Source: Flavobacteriaceae bacterium CP2B (GTDB taxonomy: Bacteria; Bacteroidota; Bacteroidia; Flavobacteriales; Flavobacteriaceae). Taken from it: a stretch of DNA of 64,000 nucleotides. How positions within the stretch are numbered: position 1 is the first letter of the stretch; each line of letters opens with the position of its first letter. Positions 60,357 through 64,000 of this stretch are shown piece after piece. The stretch spans positions 124,001 through 188,000 of the forward strand of contig LXTR01000012.1 in NCBI GenBank assembly GCA_001683825.1, written 5' to 3'. The notes beneath the pieces were generated by a model that searched no databases, was not told the DNA's origin, and was given only the letters and a program-made list of their open reading frames with translations. Both the position numbers and the translations under genes were made by a program.

Positions 60357-60962
60357 ATGCCAGGACATTTTAAAAATATTTTTGCCCGCATTGCCACGGT
60401 TCTTTCTGTGGCAATGCTTTTTTTTGCATGCCAGGACAACTACCAAAGGGTGGGGGAAGAAGCCGGGGAAATGATCTACCCGCAGGGGGTAGCCCAGGAT
60501 TTTACCCTGGTCTATACCGAGGCGCGGGAAGAGCTGGATAATGAAGACCTGGGGAATACCCGGGTGATCGCTGTCCTGAGCAGCCCCATAAGCGAAGACT
60601 ATGACAATCTCCGCTTTAAATACCGTACCTTTCCCAGAGGGCTGAAAGTCGAGTTCTTTGATGAAGACAATAACCGGAGTGTGGTAACGGCCGACAGTGG
60701 CGTGATTTATTCCGGTACCAACCTGATTGACCTCAGGGGGCACGTGGTGATAGAAACCCATGACGGGAAGAAACTGGAAGCCCCCCAGCTATACTGGGAC
60801 CGTACCAATGAATGGATATTTACCCAGGGGAAGTTTACCTACACCAACCCCGAAGACGGGACCGTAATGGATGGGGAAGGGATGGATTTTAACCGGGATT
60901 TTAGTTTTTTCAAGGCCCATAAAACCTATGGTTTAATGACAATTAAAGAAGCGCAATCATGA
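60357..60962 (+). CDS. lptC: LPS export periplasmic protein LptC
   Basis: 201 residues with an N-terminal lipobox-like signal (LFFACQ). The LptC beta-jellyroll has SEDYDNLRFKYRTFPRGLKVEFFDED, VVTADSGVIYSGTNLIDLRGHV and LEAPQLYWDRTNEWIFTQG. It bridges LptB2FG and LptA in moving LPS across the periplasm. Its stop overlaps the next start (ATGA). Confidence 0.9.
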   Translation: MPGHFKNIFARIATVLSVAMLFFACQDNYQRVGEEAGEMIYPQGVAQDFTLVYTEAREELDNEDLGNTRVIAVLSSPISEDYDNLRFKYRTFPRGLKVEFFDEDNNRSVVTADSGVIYSGTNLIDLRGHVVIETHDGKKLEAPQLYWDRTNEWIFTQGKFTYTNPEDGTVMDGEGMDFNRDFSFFKAHKTYGLMTIKEAQS

Positions 60963-61162
60963 TCAAGATCCTTCGTTATACAGAGTACCTCTACCTGGCC
61001 GTGGCCATCATCTCCGTGTATAAAATAGCGACCCTCTGGGACGTGGATAGGGATGAAACCTATCTCTTTATCTTTTTCGCCCTGGTTTCTGTAGGGATGT
61101 TCATTTTCAGGAGGAACTACCGAAAGCGATTTGAGAAGCAAAAGAGGGATAAGCAGGACTAG
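60959..61162 (+). CDS. Small membrane protein between lptC and the CNNM gene
   Basis: 67 residues, two membrane helices (about 12-28 and 37-54) with a basic tail (RRNYRKRFEKQKRDKQ). The start overlaps the lptC stop. Not recognised; the same position in other Flavobacteriaceae often has such a small protein. Confidence 0.75.
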   Translation: MIKILRYTEYLYLAVAIISVYKIATLWDVDRDETYLFIFFALVSVGMFIFRRNYRKRFEKQKRDKQD

Positions 61163-61164
61163 CC

Positions 61165-62454
61165 TTGGAAACAGCCATCGTCATCATCGTCATTTCCCTC
61201 ATCCTCTCGGCCTTTTTCTCGGGTATGGAGATCGCCTTTATTTCGGCCAACAAGATTCATATAGAAATCGAGAAAAAACAGGCCGGGTTGCTGGCCAAGG
61301 TGTTGACCAGGCTTACCCAGCGGCCCTCCAAGTTCATTGCCACCATGCTTATTGGGAACAATTTCGCCCTGGTGGTATACGGCCTGTATATGGGAGAATT
61401 GCTAATGGCCTGGTTTCTGAGAATGCTCCCCGCAGATAGCGGTTTTGTGAGCGTGATGCTCACAGACTTCAGCCTGTTGAGCCAGACGCTGATCTCCACC
61501 ATCATCATCCTGCTTACAGCAGAATTCCTCCCCAAGGTATTGTTCCAGATTTATGCCAATACCCTGTTGAAGGCCCTGGCTATTCCCGCCTACATGTTCT
61601 ACCTGCTCTTTTCATTCATCTCCGGTTTTGTGATCAGGGTATCCGATTTTATCCTGAGGACCTTCTTCCGTACCCATGGCGATGAGGTGCAACTGGCGTT
61701 CAGCAAGATGGAATTGGGTGACTATATCACCGAACAGATGGAAAAGGTAGAATCCGAGGACGATGTGGATTCTGAGATCCAGATCTTCCAGAATGCCCTC
61801 GAGTTTTCAGCGGTAAAGGCCCGGGAGGTAATGGTTCCACGTACAGAGATCACGGCCGTGGAATTGCACGAAACACCCAAAAACCTGGCCAAACTTTTTA
61901 CGGAAACAGGGTATTCCAAGATCCTGGTGTATAAGGAGAGCATAGACGATATTATCGGCTATGTGCATTCGTATGAACTTTTTAAAAAGCCCAAAACCAT
62001 CAAAAGCGTGCTCCTGCCCGTAGAGTACGTACCCGAAACGATGCTTATACAGGAAATCTTGAATGTGCTGACCAAAAAACGGAAAAGCATCGCCGTGGTA
62101 CTGGACGAGTATGGGGGTACCTCGGGACTGATGACCGTAGAGGATATCGTGGAGGAACTCTTTGGCGAGATCGAGGACGAACACGATACAACAGACCTGC
62201 ATGAAGAGCAACTGGACGAGAATACGTTCAAGTTCTCTGCCCGCCTTGAAGTAGACTACCTGAACGAAAACTATAAATTAGACCTTCCCGAAAGCGAGGA
62301 ATATGGCACCCTGGGTGGGCTAATCGTCAATGAAACGGGGGAAATTCCCGAACAGAATGCGGAGATAAGGGTGGGAAATTTCCTTTTTACCATCCTGGAA
62401 TCGTCCAATACCAAAATAGATCTGGTATCCCTGCTGATCCTCGAAAAGGATTAA
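61165..62454 (+). CDS. CNNM/CorC-type hemolysin-family membrane protein with CBS pair
   Basis: 429 residues with TTG start at 61165; no ATG or GTG in frame behind the previous stop. DUF21 membrane part (METAIVIIVISLILSAFFSG...MEIAFISANKI), then two CBS domains starting VMVPRTEITAVEL, with VLDEYGGTSGLMTVEDIVEELFGEI and a CorC_HlyC C-terminal domain. GldE is a gliding-motility member with similar layout. It probably moves or senses Mg2+. Confidence 0.87.
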   Translation: METAIVIIVISLILSAFFSGMEIAFISANKIHIEIEKKQAGLLAKVLTRLTQRPSKFIATMLIGNNFALVVYGLYMGELLMAWFLRMLPADSGFVSVMLTDFSLLSQTLISTIIILLTAEFLPKVLFQIYANTLLKALAIPAYMFYLLFSFISGFVIRVSDFILRTFFRTHGDEVQLAFSKMELGDYITEQMEKVESEDDVDSEIQIFQNALEFSAVKAREVMVPRTEITAVELHETPKNLAKLFTETGYSKILVYKESIDDIIGYVHSYELFKKPKTIKSVLLPVEYVPETMLIQEILNVLTKKRKSIAVVLDEYGGTSGLMTVEDIVEELFGEIEDEHDTTDLHEEQLDENTFKFSARLEVDYLNENYKLDLPESEEYGTLGGLIVNETGEIPEQNAEIRVGNFLFTILESSNTKIDLVSLLILEKD

Positions 62455-62511
62455 GGCCGATCCCCCGGGTATCCTCTGTATTTTAAGCTTTTATTATTTG
62501 AAGGAAAATGG

Positions 62512-62519
62512 TATTTTCG
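62512..62519 (+). promoter_or_regulatory. Candidate -7 box of the PpiD gene
   Basis: TATTTTCG is one base off TAnnTTTG, 27 bp upstream of the ATG. Upstream T-rich sequence could serve as -33. The 92-bp gap holds no gene. Confidence 0.35.
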
Positions 62520-62546
62520 CCCACTGATTTTAAACACAGCTAAATA

Positions 62547-64000
62547 ATGGCAATTTTAGAGAATATAAGAAAACGAACCACCGTACTCATCCTTATTATC
62601 GGTCTGGCTTTGTTCGCCTTTGTGATTTCGGGAATCTTCACCAGCAATGATTTTTCGGGGGGCAAAGTAGGGTCTACCCTGGCCGAGATCAATGGGACGG
62701 ATATTTCCATTGATGAGTTCCGGTCTAAAATTGAAAGGGCCTCCCGGGCAAGTGCCCCCGGCCTTACCTCCCTCCAACTCGTGAATAGTGTATGGAACCA
62801 GGTCCTGAGAAATACCATCCTGAGCCAACAGATGGAAGACCTGGGGATTGCTATAGAACAGGATCAGATCATCAATGTGATTCAATCCAGTCCCGGGATT
62901 GCACAAAATCCGCAATTCCAGAATGAAAACGGTCTTTTTGACGAAGCCAGGTTCCGGGAGTTCCTGGCAGAGCTAAAAGCTAATGCCCCCGCACAATATG
63001 CAGATTGGCTTGTTGATGAGGATGCCATTGTCCAGGCAGCCAAAGAACAGACGTATTTCAACCTCATCCGCGCCGGGGTGGGAGCCACCCTGAAAGAAGG
63101 GGAACTCGATTACAAACTTGCCAATGACAAGGTAACCATAGAATATGCCAGGGTACCCTACAGCAGTATTCCGGACAGTACCATTATCATCAGCAAAAAC
63201 CAGATCGCGGATTATATCAAGGCGCACCCTAAAGAATTCAAGCAGGAGAAAGCCAGGGATATACAGTTTGTATACTTCGAGGAAAAAGCATCCGCTGCTG
63301 ACGAAGCGGCGATTAAGGAAGCTATCACGGGGCTTTTAGAGGATCGTGTAGAATACTTTGAAGAGCGGGATACCACGGATACCATTCCCGGGTTTCGCAA
63401 TACGACAGAGCTGGCCGCATTCCTGGAACGGAATTCAGACAGTAATTACGATACGATCTACAAGGCCAAAAAAGACCTCCCTGCCCAGTTTGCGGATACC
63501 CTGATGGCGCTGAAGGTAGGAGAGCTGTTTGGGCCCTACAGGGATGCGGGGGCTTTCAAAATCAGCCGGATGGTAGACAAGAAAGCAAACGGGAGTGTAA
63601 AAGCCAGCCATATCCTTATCTCCTACACCGGAGCGCAGCGGGCAAACCCTGCCGTTACCAGGACCAAGGAAGAGGCCGGACAGCGTGCCGGAGAATTGCT
63701 CGCGGAAGCCCGGAAGGAAGGCACCGTATTCGCTGAACTCGCCAGGGATAATTCAGATGGTCCATCGGCTCCCCAGGGGGGAGACCTGGGGTATTTCCAG
63801 GAAGGTGTCATGACCGAAAAATTCAATGACTTTGCATTTCAGAACCCGGTGGGGCACATCGGAATGGTGGAAACCGAGTTTGGCTACCATATTGTAAAGA
63901 TAGATGACAAACAAGACGTGGTTAGACTAGCCACCCTTACCCGGGATATAGAGGCTTCCGAAGAAACCATCAACAACCTGTTTACCGAAGCGACCAAATT
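62547..64000 (+). CDS. Peptidyl-prolyl isomerase/chaperone PpiD-SurA (cut by window edge)
   Basis: About 484 residues visible. One N-terminal membrane helix (TVLILIIGLALFAFVISGIF), SurA_N/PpiD domain (ISIDEFRSKIERAS...QFQNENGLFDEARFREFL), then a parvulin domain (VKASHILISYTGA...FAELARDNSDGPSAPQGGDLGYFQEGVM). It folds periplasmic and outer-membrane proteins, in keeping with the envelope genes before it. The C-terminal part lies outside. Confidence 0.92.
   Translation, partial: MAILENIRKRTTVLILIIGLALFAFVISGIFTSNDFSGGKVGSTLAEINGTDISIDEFRSKIERASRASAPGLTSLQLVNSVWNQVLRNTILSQQMEDLGIAIEQDQIINVIQSSPGIAQNPQFQNENGLFDEARFREFLAELKANAPAQYADWLVDEDAIVQAAKEQTYFNLIRAGVGATLKEGELDYKLANDKVTIEYARVPYSSIPDSTIIISKNQIADYIKAHPKEFKQEKARDIQFVYFEEKASAADEAAIKEAITGLLEDRVEYFEERDTTDTIPGFRNTTELAAFLERNSDSNYDTIYKAKKDLPAQFADTLMALKVGELFGPYRDAGAFKISRMVDKKANGSVKASHILISYTGAQRANPAVTRTKEEAGQRAGELLAEARKEGTVFAELARDNSDGPSAPQGGDLGYFQEGVMTEKFNDFAFQNPVGHIGMVETEFGYHIVKIDDKQDVVRLATLTRDIEASEETINNLFTEATK

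Overview
The window looks like chromosomal DNA of a member of the Bacteroidota, most likely a marine Flavobacteriaceae. The evidence is a SusC-type receptor next to a LacI/GH65/GH13 maltodextrin locus, the mevalonate route with its UbiA neighbour, the transcarbamylase-type (ArgF') arginine pathway, a coaX-OMP-TPR-lptC-CNNM-PpiD block, -7 promoter boxes of the TAnnTTTG type, and weak or absent Shine-Dalgarno sites. The genus cannot be named from the sequence alone. Base composition is close to half G+C by eye, which explains the many long antisense shadow frames.

Layout. 1-7.7 kb: maltodextrin locus (partial SusC receptor on minus; lacI, pgmB, GH65 phosphorylase and GH13 amylase lipoprotein on plus) with a LacI-type operator between susC and lacI. 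7.7-13.4 kb: small membrane protein, GDPD lipoprotein, HI0933-type flavoprotein, glpK-glpF, TspO. 13.4-18.4 kb: mevalonate decarboxylase, GHMP kinase, UbiA, nitrilase, rRNA pseudouridine synthase. 18.4-18.8 kb: a stand-alone BLUF photoreceptor. 18.9-30.0 kb: one minus-strand arginine/proline operon of eleven genes (GNAT, argG, argC, proC, argD, proA, proB, argF', argB, argE-like, argH). It is preceded by a previously unlisted 27-codon leader peptide with five Arg codons and a possible downstream attenuator. 30.0-37.1 kb: three glycosyltransferases, a MORN protein, and an Fe-S membrane protein paired with a flavoprotein. 37.2-39.3 kb: GH113-like lipoprotein and cell-wall amidase. 39.4-42.9 kb: an arsenosugar-type set (TIGR04283 GT, DUF547, purine nucleoside phosphorylase, TIGR04282, rhodanese) without arsM or arsS in view. 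43.0-50.2 kb: GH32 lipoprotein; a uronate operon (MtnK-like kinase, ADP-ribosylglycohydrolase lipoprotein, UxaC, mannonate-type SDR) with a divergent AraC regulator.

50.2-56.2 kb is the most accessory-looking part. It holds a gene-poor stretch, a DoxX protein, and a TetR regulator whose 16-bp operator occurs three times: before tetR, before a 57-codon small ORF, and inside the coding region of an alpha/beta hydrolase. Two overlapping small ORFs, a 12-bp-stem hairpin, and a tightly coupled set (DUF1348, GAPDH-like enzyme, deaminase, PNPOx-like protein) follow. 56.2-56.8 kb: two 184-bp tandem repeats that carry the 3' tip of tRNA-Phe plus a terminator hairpin, directly downstream of the intact tRNA-Phe gene. 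56.9-64 kb: the coaX to PpiD block, with the last gene cut by the window edge.

The two most promising candidates for something undescribed are the Arg-rich leader peptide controlling the arginine/proline operon and the three-operator TetR regulon with its unusual gene content. Both rest on sequence read directly here; their function is inferred.
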